Source: Oceanibaculum nanhaiense (GTDB lineage Bacteria > Pseudomonadota > Alphaproteobacteria > Oceanibaculales > Oceanibaculaceae). From it: a DNA stretch of 64,000 nucleotides. The position numbers and the translations under genes are program-made. This document shows, one piece after another, positions 63,611-64,000 of this stretch; within the stretch, counting starts at the first letter, position 1, and the number at the start of each line of letters is the position of its first letter. The stretch is from the NCBI RefSeq assembly GCF_002148795.1, contig NZ_MPOB01000001.1, positions 372,001-436,000 on the forward strand. The letters are read 5' to 3'. Under the pieces are notes generated by a model. It was not told where the DNA came from and did not search any database. It worked only from the letters and a program-made list of their open reading frames with translations.

Positions 63611-64000
63611 TGCTCGCCTGGATCCTGATCGGCCTGCTGGCGATCCTGCTGACCGGCATACCCCTGTTCGCCGGCATGTCGCTGGCCTCCATCGGCCTGT
63701 TGCTGGTGGTCGAGGGGCGCGTGGCCGGGCTGGCGGACGAGGTGTTCGCCAAGCTGTCGAATTATCTGCTGGTGGCGATCCCGCTGTTCGCCTTCATGGC
63801 GCATGTGATGATCAAGGCCCGTGTGGTGGACGATCTCTACGCGCTGGCGCACACGCTGGTGCGGCACTGGCCGGGCGGGCTTGGCGTCGCCACGGTGATG
63901 GCCTGCACCATATTCGCCGCGATCAGCGGCTCTTCCGTTGCCACCGCGCTGACCATCGGAACGGCGGCGATCCCGCAGATGCTGCGCTATGGCTACAAGC
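63607..64000 (+). CDS. TRAP transporter large permease (DctM family), 5' part
   Basis: The first 131 residues of the large subunit; the gene runs off the window. It begins MMLAWILIGLLAILLTGIPLFAGM and contains AIPLFAFMAHVMIKA and MACTIFAAISGSSVATALTIGTAAIPQMLRYGY (abridged: AISGSSVATALTIG), the DctM 'SGSSVATA' hallmark. Start overlaps the dctQ stop. Truncation is only due to the window edge. Confidence 0.93.
   Translation, partial: MMLAWILIGLLAILLTGIPLFAGMSLASIGLLLVVEGRVAGLADEVFAKLSNYLLVAIPLFAFMAHVMIKARVVDDLYALAHTLVRHWPGGLGVATVMACTIFAAISGSSVATALTIGTAAIPQMLRYGYK

Overview
The window is a 64 kb piece of a high-G+C alphaproteobacterial chromosome. Several gene orders point to the Rhodospirillales: tsaE-amgK-murU-addB-addA next to trxA, pckA divergent from chvI-chvG-hprK-rapZ-EIIA(Man)-HPr, a Usg protein, a groESL operon under a CIRCE operator, and a PmtA-type phospholipid methyltransferase. 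The genus cannot be fixed from the sequence. I see no phage, insertion sequence, integrase, CRISPR array or rRNA. Coding density is high, and many neighbours overlap by 1-4 bp (TGATG or ATGA junctions).

Layout. 1-3.9 kb: C-terminal end of secA, a FlaG-like protein, an exported clan-A glycosidase and a DUF533/TerB-like protein. 3.9-10.7 kb: amidohydrolases (acetylpolyamine amidohydrolase-like, M20 deacylase, N-carbamoyl amino acid hydrolase-like), a double GNAT protein, TadA, a PuuD-like hydrolase, an RsuA/RluB pseudouridine synthase and RsmD. 11.2-21.3 kb: a minus-strand run tsaE-amgK-murU-addB-addA followed by a class D beta-lactamase gene and trxA. 21.4-27.4 kb: a type-2 ferredoxin-NADP reductase, then on the minus strand a copper chaperone, a HugZ-like protein, pckA and a DivL-like PAS kinase with Tyr in place of the phospho-His. 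27.7-33.7 kb: the ChvI/ChvG two-component system, HprK, RapZ, EIIA(Man), HPr and AhcY. 33.8-36.5 kb: usg and groESL. 36.7-46.9 kb: a MarR regulator, metabolic dehydrogenases, an amidase, a redoxin with DsbD, RlmJ, PmtA and an MFS transporter. 47.1 kb: tRNA-Thr(CGU). 47.4-55 kb: an unknown protein, a TAXI TRAP transporter, small unknown genes, a nitrilase-family amidase, glutaredoxin and ComF. 55-59 kb: TerB-like and unknown proteins, plus an Hpt/REC pair in which the usual phosphoacceptor residues are missing from both proteins. 59-64 kb: a methyltransferase, an M20 carboxypeptidase divergent from an ICL/PEP-mutase family lyase and a DctPQM TRAP transporter that runs off the window.

How the genes work together. 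AmgK and MurU re-activate recovered N-acetylmuramic acid to UDP-MurNAc; a beta-lactamase and the AddAB recombination nuclease follow on the same strand. ChvG/ChvI, HprK, RapZ, EIIA(Man) and HPr form a PTS without sugar permease components, so it should be purely regulatory, and it sits beside the gluconeogenic pckA. DsbD can feed electrons to the neighbouring exported redoxin. The 59.7-64 kb divergon looks like an uptake-and-catabolism unit for a carboxylated substrate, with a 21-bp palindrome in its control region.

The most unusual signals are three phosphorelay proteins lacking canonical phosphoacceptors (DivL-like Tyr, Hpt Phe, REC Glu), the class D beta-lactamase in a recombination/cell-wall-recycling gene run, a second CIRCE-like palindrome upstream of groESL, and a perfect palindrome upstream of ahcY.
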